The notes below the pieces were generated by a model that searched no databases, was not told where the DNA came from, and saw nothing but the letters and a program-made list of their open reading frames with translations. The position numbers and the translations under genes were made by a program. Source: Hyphomonadaceae bacterium UBA7672 (lineage in GTDB: Bacteria > Pseudomonadota > Alphaproteobacteria > Caulobacterales > Hyphomonadaceae). Taken from it: a DNA stretch of 18,079 nucleotides. Where the stretch lies: the NCBI GenBank assembly GCA_002483135.1, contig DLHI01000003.1:1-18079 (forward strand). The letters run 5' to 3'. Numbering within the stretch: the stretch's first letter is position 1; every line of letters begins with the position of its first letter. Of this stretch, positions 9,074 to 16,959 are shown piece by piece.

Positions 9074-9707
9074 GTGAGCTGGGCCAGCCGGGCAGCGAAG
9101 AACCTGTTGCCCCTCAGCTGGGAAAGGCACGATCTCGCGCGGGCTCTGGCTGAATGGCGCTACACTGGCGAGTTCAACGATCTCGAAGAGCCCAGCGAGA
9201 CCTGCGAGCTGTGTGACCATCCCGACATCCGCTACCAGTTCGAGATCGAGAACGAGCATACGCCAGACCCTGCTCATTGGATCGGAGTGTATTCACCGGT
9301 TTGGCATTGCTGCGGTCGACGAGCACGGGCGCAGGCTTGGCGCAACCGAAACCCGCAAGAGGGTCGAGAAGGACAGGCGCAAGCTGATCGAGGAAGCGCG
9401 CAAGCGCCGCGTTGTCCGCGTGCTGGTTGCGCTCGCCCATGCCGATGAAGGCGAGTTCGACATCGCGTCCTTCATCACCTACCTGCAGGATCGCGGCGCG
9501 TTTACGCCGTCCCAGCTCTCCTTGCTGTGCTGGCGGCTGGCGGTGCGCCGGATCGCACATGAACCTCGCGATTTCCGTATGATCATCCGGCGCGGCCGCG
9601 AGCAGCAACAACTGCTGGATTTCGCTGACTGGAAACTGAGGCAGCTGCTGCCCTACATGTCGGAGACACAGCTGGAATTCCTCCGCAGGAACGGCAAGGA
9701 CGTCTAG
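9074..9707 (+). pseudogene. Frameshifted zinc-ribbon-like cargo gene
   Basis: Two overlapping frames together make one protein of about 210 residues. The first, from a possible GTG at 9074, reads SWASRAAKNLLPLSWERHDL and then CELCDHPDIRYQFEIENEHT. The second continues QTLLIGSECIHRFGIAAVDE to the stop at 9705-9707. The break lies at about 9263, where ACG is followed by one extra C before CAG; moving +1 restores the protein. The cysteines CELC and SEC, spaced around a beta-rich stretch, suggest a small zinc-binding ribbon, followed by a charged helical C-terminus. I recall similar hypothetical proteins in proteobacterial mobile elements, without known function. Either a 2-base deletion or a 1-base insertion inactivated it, or it is a sequencing error. 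The true start is uncertain: upstream GTG 8990 is also in frame. Confidence 0.6.
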
Positions 9708-9799
9708 GGCCCGCCCGGCGCCGTCAGGAATCGTCTCTGCCCCTTTGGCGCATGTTCGCATCGGAGGGATTTGTAGCTTTAGCTGACAATATTCATAGG

Positions 9800-9926
9800 A
9801 TGACCATTTAAATGGTCATAAAGACGTTTATGGCCATTTAAATAGCCAAATGCTTGACATGGTGGCGGTGCGTGCTATGGCTATTAAAATGGTCAAATAG
9901 GTCCTCTTGCTCATCTTAGTGGTCAT
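9800..9926 (+). promoter_or_regulatory. hipBA promoter with three palindromic operators
   Basis: O1 at 9800-9819 is a perfect 20-bp palindrome, ATGACCATTTAAATGGTCAT. O2 at 9831-9848, TGGCCATTTAAATAGCCA, has one mismatched pair. O3 at 9878-9895, TGGCTATTAAAATGGTCA, is weaker. Centres are 30 and 47 bases apart. A -35 box TTGACA (9854-9859) lies just after O2, and a -10-like TATGGC (9876-9881) with a 16-base spacer overlaps O3. A further half site, TGGTCAT (9920-9926), touches the hipB start. This is the expected layout for autorepression by the XRE-type antitoxin. Confidence 0.75.
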
Positions 9927-10262
9927 ATGCGGAAGAAGCCCCGAACCCATTCCAAAGCGACACGCGAAGCCCTGAGCTTGCTAGGCTTGCATATCAAGCA
10001 AGGACGCAAGCAGCTCCGCATGGCTGAAGCCGATCTGGCCGAGCGCGTCGGCATCTCACGCACGACGCTCCAGAAAATCGAGAAGGGCGATCCTTTTGTC
10101 GAGATTGGGCTGGCCTTCGAGGCGGCCTTCCTGGTTGGCGTTCCTCTTTTTCAAATCGAGGGATCGACCCTCGCTGGCAGGATCGAACGCGCGCAGGACA
10201 AGCTCGCCCTGCTTCCCAAGGCCATTCGCAAGCCCCGGACAGAGGTGAATGATGACTTCTGA
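9927..10262 (+). CDS. hipB: HipB-like XRE-family antitoxin and repressor
   Basis: A 111-residue protein with a helix-turn-helix of the Cro/C1 type at about residues 23-70. Its core reads RKQLRMAEADLAERVGISRT, then TLQKIEKGDP. In HipBA systems HipB binds operator palindromes through this domain, neutralises the kinase HipA and represses the operon together with it. The next gene is hipA, whose start lies inside this gene's 3' end, which supports the call. The C-terminal tail, from about residue 80, is charged and may contact HipA. The ATG has only a weak Shine-Dalgarno-like AGTGGT, so translation may be modest or the mRNA nearly leaderless. Three operator copies upstream match its expected autoregulation. 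The gene looks intact. Confidence 0.88.
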   Translation: MRKKPRTHSKATREALSLLGLHIKQGRKQLRMAEADLAERVGISRTTLQKIEKGDPFVEIGLAFEAAFLVGVPLFQIEGSTLAGRIERAQDKLALLPKAIRKPRTEVNDDF

Positions 10263-11541
10263 GGATGCACTGCCGCGCGAGGCGTTTGTCTGGACATGGC
10301 TGCCTCAGGCGACGTCCCCGGTTGTCGCTGGCCGGATTGTCCGCGACGGCGAGATCCATAACTTTGTCTACGGCCGCACCTACCTGGATCGGCAAGACGC
10401 TGTTCCGCTCTATCTGCCTGAACTGCCGCTGGGTCGGGGCGAGATACGGCCGCTCGGACAGCTGATGATGGCGAGTTGCCTGCGAGATGGCGCGCCCGAC
10501 GCCTGGGGTCGGCGGGTAATCATCAATCGTCTGACGGGGCGCAAGGGCCAGGCGGCCGACGAAATCGAGCTCGATGAACTCACCTATATGCTCGAATCCG
10601 GGTCAGACCGCATCGGTGCGCTCGATTTTCAGGTCTCTGCAACCAAACATGCGCCACGCCAGACTGAACAGGCCTCGCTTTCGGAACTGCTTCAGTCCGC
10701 CGAACGCGTTGAGCAGGGCGTGCCCCTGTCGCCTGATCTCGACCGCGCACTCAATCATGGCAGTTCGATCGGCGGAGCGCGGCCGAAGGCGCTGATCCAG
10801 GCGGCCGACAAGAAGCTCATCGCAAAGTTCTCCGCGAGCAACGACACCTACAGCGTGGTGAAAGGAGAATTCGTTGCGATGAAACTCGCGGAACTCGCGG
10901 GCCTCAATGTCGCCCCCGTGAAGCTGGAGCGCGCAAGCGGCAAGGATGTTCTCCTGGTTGAACGGTTCGATCGGGTGATGACGAAAGCTGGCTGGTCGCG
11001 TCGTGCGATCGTCTCGGCTCTGACGCTGGAAGGTCTCAACGAACTATCAGGCTATCACGCGGGCTATGACACGCTCGCCCAGATTATCCGGACCCGCTTC
11101 ACCAATCCCTCGGCTACGCTGAAGGAATTCTATCGGCGGATGGTGTTCAATGTTCTGGTCGGCAACACCGATGACCACGCGCGCAATCACGCAGCTTTCT
11201 GGGATGGCCAGCATCTTTCCCTGACGCCGGCTTACGACATTTGTCCCCAACCGAGGAGCGGGCGCGAACGCAACCAGGCAATCGCGATAAACGGCGCCGA
11301 GAGACGGAGCCAGCTTGCAGCCTGCCTGGCCGGGGCGCCGAATTTTCTTGTCCGGGAGGATGAGGCGGTGGCGATCATGACGTCGCAGATACGCTGCATC
11401 CGGGAGAATTGGTTGCGCGTCTGCAGTGATGCTGGCCTTACTCAGACCGACCGCGATTTCTTCTGGCGCCGTCAGTTCCTGAACGCCTATGCCTTCGAGG
11501 GAATGGAGAACAGCCTCCGTGATGCTCTGGCGGGCCTTTAG
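10252..11541 (+). CDS. hipA: HipA-like serine/threonine kinase toxin
   Basis: A 429-residue HipA. In the family, HipA phosphorylates translation factors such as glutamyl-tRNA synthetase and arrests growth. Visible elements are the glycine-rich loop GSSIGGARPK (170-179), whose serine at about 172 corresponds to the autophosphorylated Ser150 of E. coli; the ATP-binding lysine in LIAKF (192); VERFDR; the catalytic loop GNTDDHARNH with Asp307 and Asn312; and the metal-binding LTPAYDI with Asp329. All key residues are present, so it should be active. AGAGG sits six bases before the second of two adjacent ATGs (10252), which I prefer over 10249. It overlaps hipB by 11 bases. The next gene starts 26 bases after its stop, suggesting a shared transcript. 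Confidence 0.95.
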   Translation: MTSEDALPREAFVWTWLPQATSPVVAGRIVRDGEIHNFVYGRTYLDRQDAVPLYLPELPLGRGEIRPLGQLMMASCLRDGAPDAWGRRVIINRLTGRKGQAADEIELDELTYMLESGSDRIGALDFQVSATKHAPRQTEQASLSELLQSAERVEQGVPLSPDLDRALNHGSSIGGARPKALIQAADKKLIAKFSASNDTYSVVKGEFVAMKLAELAGLNVAPVKLERASGKDVLLVERFDRVMTKAGWSRRAIVSALTLEGLNELSGYHAGYDTLAQIIRTRFTNPSATLKEFYRRMVFNVLVGNTDDHARNHAAFWDGQHLSLTPAYDICPQPRSGRERNQAIAINGAERRSQLAACLAGAPNFLVREDEAVAIMTSQIRCIRENWLRVCSDAGLTQTDRDFFWRRQFLNAYAFEGMENSLRDALAGL

Positions 11542-11567
11542 CACGAGAAGGATCGAGCAAGTCGCCG

Positions 11568-14500
11568 ATGGAATTTCGTGACAAGCAGATCGCTCCCCCC
11601 AAGAGCTGGGAGAAGTTCGAGGACCTAACTCTGTCCCTCTTCAAGGCGATCTGGGCCGATCCTCTGGCCCAGAAGAATGGCCGACGTGGACAGCCGCAGC
11701 ACGGTGTCGATGTCTTCGGATCGCAAGCGGACGACAAAAGCGCCTTTCACGGCGTGCAGTGCAAGGGAAAGGATCAAGCCTATGGCCAACCGGCCAACGC
11801 AAGGGAGATGCAGGCAGAACTTGCGAAGGCCGAGAAGTTTTCGCCAGAGCTGAACAGCTGGGTTTTCGCAACGACATCGCCCGTCGACGGAAAGCTGCAA
11901 CGCTTGGCCAGGGAATTGTCAGCTGCGCGTGTTGCGCAAGGCAGGTTTCCGGTAACTGTCCTGGGATGGGAGGACATCCAGCACCTCCTCGCCGAACATC
12001 CCGGTGTCTTGCGGCAGTACTATCCTGAGCATGCCCTAGATCTGGATGCATTGATCGCCGCCATCCAGAGCGCTCCCTCCCGCCATGACTTCGAGATGCT
12101 GCGCCGCGATCTCCTCGACAGCGTTGGCCAGCCCGCCCCCGGCGCCCTGGGAGGCGAGTCTCAAGACTGGGTCGCCGTGACATTCGACCAGACCCGGGAC
12201 CTGGGCCCGGCGCTTATGGGGCGCGCCCTGGGGCCCGCCGATGTGTTCGCATGTCCCATCCTTCCAGAGGTCGAAACGATCGTCGCTGAACTCCAGCGTG
12301 CATTTGTGGCGCGGTTGATCGGCGAGTCAGGCTCGGGGAAGTCGGTTTGCGCGCTGCAGGTCGCCCGCGCTTTCTCGGACCGGGGCTTTCACGTCGCGCG
12401 CCTGCAACACGCAGGCGTGCGGAACATCACGCTGGAGCCGAACGCCCATGCAACTCTTTATCTGATTGACGATGCGCACCTCGCTTCGCCTGTCGCCCTT
12501 CGCGCAGCCGAAGAGACCGCAGGACCGAAGAGACTGCTTCTCAGTATCCATACCGCCCACCCTCATACAGATGCCGGACGCGGTGCAATCAGACTGGACG
12601 CCCGGCGCGCAGTCCAAAAGATCGCCGCCGCACTGCGGGCGGATATGCCTGCCACGCTCCGTGTTGTTAGCCGCCTCGACGACCGCGTTGGCGACCGGCC
12701 TCATGATGAATGGCTTGAAACGCGCCTCGAGCACGCTGAGAAGGTGTCCGATCGGCCCTGGCAGTTCTGCTTTGTCCTGGGTGGAGGATGGCGGCGCGCC
12801 AGGCAGTCGGCGGACAGCGCCCGCGCCGCAGGGGCCGACATCGCCTTGGCCGCTGCTGCAATTCGTCAGATCGCATCACGCGATGAACGTGCGCGGTTGC
12901 AAGACATTCATGCTCTCGCAGACAACCAGACTCTCCGCGAACATCTTTCAGAGCGGGCCTTTAAGTGGCTGGTTGAAGAGCGCCTGCTTCTTTCATTCGA
13001 CGATCTCAGATGCCCGCATCAGCGCTTCGGCAGCGTTGGTCTTGCGCACATACTTTCAGGGCAGTCAGAAGAGGGCAGGGCGGCTGTCGGCGAGCTATTC
13101 GCTAGAGCTTTTGAAAGCAGTGTTTTCCCGCTGGCGGGCTTGCGCTCACTACTGTACGAACTGCGCTTCATGGGCGACTATGGGCAGTGGATACGGCTCG
13201 TCGCGCCCCCTCGCATGGCCGCCCTCATCGAGCGCTGCTGGAAAGCAGAAAGCCCCGAACGGCTGTTTTCGCTTCTGATCTTTTCGGACATCGAAGACCT
13301 TGTGCCCGGTTGGCCCCGCGCCCTGCTTTCGCGACACGTCATCGAGCTGGGAAGGTGGATTTCCAATCCGCAAGATTCCCTGGGGTACGGCGCCCGCCAT
13401 CTGATAAACGTTGTGGAACGCCCTGACAAAGCGCTCACGCAAGAGATCGTGGACGCGGCCGATCCCGCAGCGGTTGCAGCGGCGGTGTCAGCAGTAACGC
13501 CGGAGACGGCTTATTCGCTTGGCGAGTTGGTGGCAGGCGTCGGCCAGGGCGCGAGCCCTGAATGGCTGGACGTGCTGAGGCAAAAGCTCAGCCGCGAACG
13601 TATCCTGCAGCTCGCTGCGAAGTGGCCAAAGGATCAGGCGACATTCAGTTTCGCGAACTTCTGCAGAGCGCTCTCCTGGTGCGACGACACGCTTGCGCTG
13701 GATGCGGCCGAGCGGTTCGCTCCGATAGCCGCGGCAACGCTGGCAATTGACCCGCTGGAAGGCATTGTCGATCTGGATGCGATTATCAGTTCGGTCCTTC
13801 GCATGTTCGACCCGCTCGGCGTGTATGTCGGCAAGCTGGCGCCAACGCCCCGGCAACGCGCGATCTCACGTCAGTTGTGCGCATCCATTGATCCGGAGAC
13901 AGCCGCCCGCCAGATAAGCGCTGTCCGGAAACGGGACTTTCAGCGTGCGTCACATTTTCTGATTTTTCTCAAGGCCGCGTCGCCGCGAAAATACGCTTCG
14001 ATTGTTGGCGCCTTTGATTGGGCGGCCATCGAGGCGACGATCGGGGCGGACTGGGAGCATCTTTTTCATGACGCCGAGGTCTTTCTGGGGGTCTGCCACT
14101 CGGCGGCATCCGCCTCTGTCCTGCAACAGTTGATCGAGCGCAATCTAAGCCGGATCGACGTGCTGCCACCGCGCCTGGCCTACATGGCGCCGGCCGCGGC
14201 CTACCTGCATCTGGAAAACGGCAAGCAAATCGGGCTTGGTGCACACTCGCACTATGAGTGGGAATGGACCGCTGTCCTGCTAGGTCGTTTTGGCCAGGAA
14301 CGGCCCGACCTCATCGATCGGCTTTTAACGCCGTTCGAAGCGCAAGCCGGCAAGGTGCTCTCACAAAAGGACCGCAGCTGGTATCGCGAAGCTGCGCTTT
14401 GCATACGTGCCCTACGTGACATCGCTCCAGCCAGTTTGCATCGTGTTTTGTCGGCGGTGGATTGTGCCCCGGCGGAAACAGGCTGGGCGGCAAGTCTCTC

Positions 14501-14651
14501 GGCAAAGGGCGGCGCTCGCCACACCGCAGCTCTGCTCGTCGAAGCCGCATTGCCAAGAGAAGATGCGATCGGCGACGTCGCGAGGCGGCTGCGGGCGCGG
14601 TTTCCCCGCGCTTCGAAGCCCACGCGGAGTGACCTCAAGCAGGTTCACTAG
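11568..14651 (+). CDS. Mrr-like nuclease fused to a P-loop (STAND/NACHT-like) NTPase, candidate defence protein
   Basis: A 1027-residue protein. Residues 1-160 look like a PD-(D/E)xK restriction-endonuclease domain: SWEKFEDLTLSLF, then GVDVFG with Asp48, then VQCKGKD with Gln64/Lys66. A P-loop NTPase follows, with Walker A GESGSGKS at 252-259 and Walker B LYLIDDAH at 297-304. Around residues 465-500 a winged-helix-like segment, FKWLVEERLLLSFDDLRCPH with a following QRFG, recalls the HQxF element after STAND ATPase cores. The remaining 500 or so residues are predominantly helical with no motif I know, a plausible sensor region. The order nuclease-NTPase-helical array matches Avs-type antiviral proteins, though those are usually longer. 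Start context is poor (AAGGA 15 bases upstream). It probably shares the hipBA transcript. The exact family is uncertain. Confidence 0.8.
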   Translation: MEFRDKQIAPPKSWEKFEDLTLSLFKAIWADPLAQKNGRRGQPQHGVDVFGSQADDKSAFHGVQCKGKDQAYGQPANAREMQAELAKAEKFSPELNSWVFATTSPVDGKLQRLARELSAARVAQGRFPVTVLGWEDIQHLLAEHPGVLRQYYPEHALDLDALIAAIQSAPSRHDFEMLRRDLLDSVGQPAPGALGGESQDWVAVTFDQTRDLGPALMGRALGPADVFACPILPEVETIVAELQRAFVARLIGESGSGKSVCALQVARAFSDRGFHVARLQHAGVRNITLEPNAHATLYLIDDAHLASPVALRAAEETAGPKRLLLSIHTAHPHTDAGRGAIRLDARRAVQKIAAALRADMPATLRVVSRLDDRVGDRPHDEWLETRLEHAEKVSDRPWQFCFVLGGGWRRARQSADSARAAGADIALAAAAIRQIASRDERARLQDIHALADNQTLREHLSERAFKWLVEERLLLSFDDLRCPHQRFGSVGLAHILSGQSEEGRAAVGELFARAFESSVFPLAGLRSLLYELRFMGDYGQWIRLVAPPRMAALIERCWKAESPERLFSLLIFSDIEDLVPGWPRALLSRHVIELGRWISNPQDSLGYGARHLINVVERPDKALTQEIVDAADPAAVAAAVSAVTPETAYSLGELVAGVGQGASPEWLDVLRQKLSRERILQLAAKWPKDQATFSFANFCRALSWCDDTLALDAAERFAPIAAATLAIDPLEGIVDLDAIISSVLRMFDPLGVYVGKLAPTPRQRAISRQLCASIDPETAARQISAVRKRDFQRASHFLIFLKAASPRKYASIVGAFDWAAIEATIGADWEHLFHDAEVFLGVCHSAASASVLQQLIERNLSRIDVLPPRLAYMAPAAAYLHLENGKQIGLGAHSHYEWEWTAVLLGRFGQERPDLIDRLLTPFEAQAGKVLSQKDRSWYREAALCIRALRDIAPASLHRVLSAVDCAPAETGWAASLSAKGGARHTAALLVEAALPREDAIGDVARRLRARFPRASKPTRSDLKQVH

Positions 14652-14744
14652 CCTCCGCAGGGACCCGGCTGTCGACTTCGGCGCCAGCCTGCCTACGCAA
14701 CAGGCCCGCGCTTTCACCCTGTCGCGTTGTTCAGCATGCTGAGG

Positions 14745-14796
14745 CGCTCCGTCGAAGGACGCAGCGCGCATTCGCGCTGCGTCCTTCGACGGAGCG
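14745..14796. repeat. 24-bp perfect hairpin with 4-base loop
   Basis: Arms 14745-14768 and 14773-14796 are exact reverse complements around CATT. A 12-bp palindrome, TCAGCATGCTGA, sits just to the left at 14731-14742. No T run follows on either strand, so it is not a typical intrinsic terminator, although it lies between two convergent genes and could slow transcription. The right arm coincides with the codons for APSKDAAR in the AraC-type remnant, so the left arm looks like an inverted copy of that coding sequence. Confidence 0.85.
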
Positions 14797-14861
14797 AAGC
14801 CAAATAGTCTGGCGTATTCGCGACTGAGCTGAGATGGGCTTTCGTATCCAACACCAAGCAC
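14763..14861 (-). pseudogene. Remnant of an AraC-family regulator (C-terminal HTH end)
   Basis: About 30 codons on the - strand translate as VGYESPSQLSREYARLFG, then FAPSKDAARMRA. This is the very characteristic end of the second helix-turn-helix of AraC-type regulators. The upstream part of that domain is missing: 33 bases to the right lies the end of trbI, and going into trbI the same frame contains its stop codon. Downstream similarity stops in the hairpin. The piece is therefore a fragment trapped at an old recombination junction and has no function as a protein. Confidence 0.65.
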
Positions 14862-14894
14862 CGTCCGGGCAGCACCCCTCGCTGCAACGCCGCC

Positions 14895-16145
14895 TCAGAA
14901 TACACTGCGCCGTGTGACGATAACGGAGATCCTTGCCCCCGCCTCCACCCGGATCGTTGGCGGCATCGCTAGGCTTCGGTCGACAACACGGTTTGTCACC
15001 GTGCTGGCCGTCCGTTGCACACCGTCTGCGATTGCCGCGTCGACCGGATCGCGTGAGACAATCCCAACGCCTCCATAGGTCAGCTGTGGATCTTCCGTAG
15101 TGGCAACCCCGATATTGATCAGCGTTCCCAACAAGGCGGCGCCGAACACATCTCCCCAATGGTTATCGACTTGGCCAGAAACGCCGGCCGCGCCGGAAGG
15201 ATCGATGGCGGCTTCGTCAAGCGCGACCTCATCTCCATTCGGCATGATCAGCCGCGACCAGATGATCGCGACGCGGCTCTGCCCGTAGCGGGCTGAGGAT
15301 TTGTAGTCGCCAATCAGCCGGGTTCCCTGCGGTATAAGAAGCTTGCGACCGGTTGCGCTGTCATAGATCGATTGCGTGACCTGCGCGATGACGGGGCCGG
15401 GTGACTCCGAGTTCAGCTCCGTCACCAAGCTTGCTGGGATGATCGCGCCGGGAAAGAGAGAGCGTTCAGTCTGTCGGTCGGTAGCCTGCCTGTCCGGCGC
15501 ATGCGGCGCCATGACAGTAAGGGGAGAGCGGGGCGGCGCCTGAATCGCGGGCGCAGGTTGGACATTGGGCGCAACGCTCTTACCGGGCTCCTCCCGAAGC
15601 GCGAAGAACAGGCCGGAGCGTTCAGCTTGCTCAGCTTCTACCAAGGACGGGTCGATTGGTTCAGCCGAGCGATACGGCTCAGCCGCGCTCGTGCTCCAAT
15701 CATCCTGAGCCGACGAATAGCCACGCAGGTCTCGTTCGGGGGGCGCAAACGCAGCGATGTCTCCCGGAAGCGGCGGGCCCAGTTGCGGAGGTTGCGCAGG
15801 TTGCAGCGTCTCCTGTTGGGCGGCGGCCTCCGTGTAGTCCGCCGGCAGGTTGCGCACTGCGCCTTGCGCCACTTCCGGCCGCACCGGGTCGGACATCATC
15901 GGCTTCGTTTCGGCCGGCTTGCGTGATGGGTCTGACGAGAATGCGCCTGACGCCAGCACCAGGACGATCGCCACGCCTCCGCCGGCGGCCGCAAGAATCG
16001 CCGGCTTGTTGAGACCTTTGGCGCCCGGTCCCTTGACGCGGATTGCATCAAGCGGTGGCGGTTCGGCGCCAGGCTCCGGACGCGGCGGTTCATCCGCGCC
16101 AGCGTCGGGACGGGGAGGGAGACCGTCAGCCACGGGCGCCCCCAT
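14895..16145 (-). CDS. trbI: TrbI/VirB10-like conjugation protein
   Basis: A 416-residue protein that in the family spans the inner membrane and periplasm and links the energy-providing proteins to the outer-membrane core of the mating channel. The N-terminus is a short proline-rich cytosolic stretch (PPRPEPGAEPPP), followed by one membrane segment, AILAAAGGGVAIVLVLASGA (about 49-68). A long proline- and acid-rich periplasmic linker comes next, and then the conserved VirB10 domain with LIPQGTRLIGDYKSS, VAIIWSRLIMPNG and DVFGAALLGTLINIG. I chose ATG 16145, which overlaps trbG by 20 bases. GTG 16133, with GGGGG five bases upstream and an 8-base overlap, is an equally credible start. A longer open frame to 16376 is only read-through into trbG. 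It is the last trb gene in the operon. Confidence 0.93.
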   Translation of the reverse strand: MGAPVADGLPPRPDAGADEPPRPEPGAEPPPLDAIRVKGPGAKGLNKPAILAAAGGGVAIVLVLASGAFSSDPSRKPAETKPMMSDPVRPEVAQGAVRNLPADYTEAAAQQETLQPAQPPQLGPPLPGDIAAFAPPERDLRGYSSAQDDWSTSAAEPYRSAEPIDPSLVEAEQAERSGLFFALREEPGKSVAPNVQPAPAIQAPPRSPLTVMAPHAPDRQATDRQTERSLFPGAIIPASLVTELNSESPGPVIAQVTQSIYDSATGRKLLIPQGTRLIGDYKSSARYGQSRVAIIWSRLIMPNGDEVALDEAAIDPSGAAGVSGQVDNHWGDVFGAALLGTLINIGVATTEDPQLTYGGVGIVSRDPVDAAIADGVQRTASTVTNRVVDRSLAMPPTIRVEAGARISVIVTRRSVF

Positions 16146-16959
16146 TGTTGGTTGAAGATGCGATCGGCGTCTGGCGGTAGATCTGAACCTTCTTCTGACC
16201 CCAGCCCGAACCCAGACGTAGTTCGGCTTTGTTGAACAACCGGTCGACGACGTAGTACTTGCCCTGGACGCGATAGTTGACCAACTCGGCGCCTTCATCG
16301 CCGACCACGAACAGGGGCGGGGCCTCCATCGTCCTGATCTTCTCGGGCATCTCGATGAAGACTTGCTGCCCGTCATCGAAGGCCGCCAGCGGGCGCCAGT
16401 CCGGCTTGTCGCCGTCGATACGGTAGCGAAGGTTGAGCCGGTCCGGCGCGAACGTTGGCGGTGACTGCGGGGCGGGCGGCAGCGGGTTGTTCGCCAGCAT
16501 CATATCGGCGGGATAGCGCCAGGACACCGCCGCCATCGCGGTGCCGGAGACGCTCTTGAGATCGAGATGATAGATGCGCCGATCTGTCATGACGATAAGG
16601 TTGGTCGAGAGGTTCGCCGCATTCGGCTTCACTAGAACGTGCGCCTGCGTGGAAGGACCAGATCCGGAGCGGGCGTCGCTCACAATCCACCGCGTGGTGT
16701 CCCCCGCCGAGACAGAGAGCAGCGCTTCGCCTGGCTCCAGCGCGATGTCGGTGATGCGCTGAGGCGAGGCTTGGATCGCGTAGAGCGCCCCGCGCTCATA
16801 GGCGAACTCGTGCAGCGCGCCGACAAGAGAGGCGTCGCCAGGTCCACGCATCGCCGCCTGGTTAGTCTGAGCGACCGGGGGCGGTTTCGTTTGAGCCAGA
16901 GCAGGCGAGCCGAGGCTGAGCGCCGCAAGCATTGCGGCGAGAAGGAGAGAGCGTGTCAT
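16126..16959 (-). CDS. trbG: TrbG/VirB9-like conjugation protein
   Basis: A 277-residue periplasmic or outer-membrane-associated component of the mating-pair channel. It begins with a clear Sec signal peptide, RSLLLAAMLAALSLGSPALA, with likely cleavage after Ala22. The mature protein has the beta-rich VirB9 N-terminal domain with ALYAIQASPQRITDIALEPGE, then TNLIVMTDRRIYHLDL and the C-terminal domain with LNLRYRIDGDKPDWRPLAAFDDGQ cut short by FIEMPEKI and VNYRVQGKYYVVDRLF. In the family it binds VirB7 and VirB10 homologues to form the core complex. The ATG overlaps the trbF stop by four bases (ATGA), and its 3' end overlaps trbI, so the operon is translation-coupled. Intact. Confidence 0.94.
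   Translation of the reverse strand: MTRSLLLAAMLAALSLGSPALAQTKPPPVAQTNQAAMRGPGDASLVGALHEFAYERGALYAIQASPQRITDIALEPGEALLSVSAGDTTRWIVSDARSGSGPSTQAHVLVKPNAANLSTNLIVMTDRRIYHLDLKSVSGTAMAAVSWRYPADMMLANNPLPPAPQSPPTFAPDRLNLRYRIDGDKPDWRPLAAFDDGQQVFIEMPEKIRTMEAPPLFVVGDEGAELVNYRVQGKYYVVDRLFNKAELRLGSGWGQKKVQIYRQTPIASSTNNGGARG

Noticed and set aside
12466..13278. A 270-codon open frame on the + strand inside the nuclease-NTPase gene
   Set aside because: It overlaps fully with a gene that has clear motifs, and its own translation is low-complexity without recognisable features.
14745..14796. Intrinsic terminator for the nuclease-NTPase or trbI
   Set aside because: The stem is strong but no T tract follows on either strand, and one arm is explained as regulator coding sequence.
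16146..16376. Upstream extension of trbI to 16376
   Set aside because: It lies wholly within trbG in another frame and encodes an Arg/Ser-rich stretch not seen in TrbI proteins.
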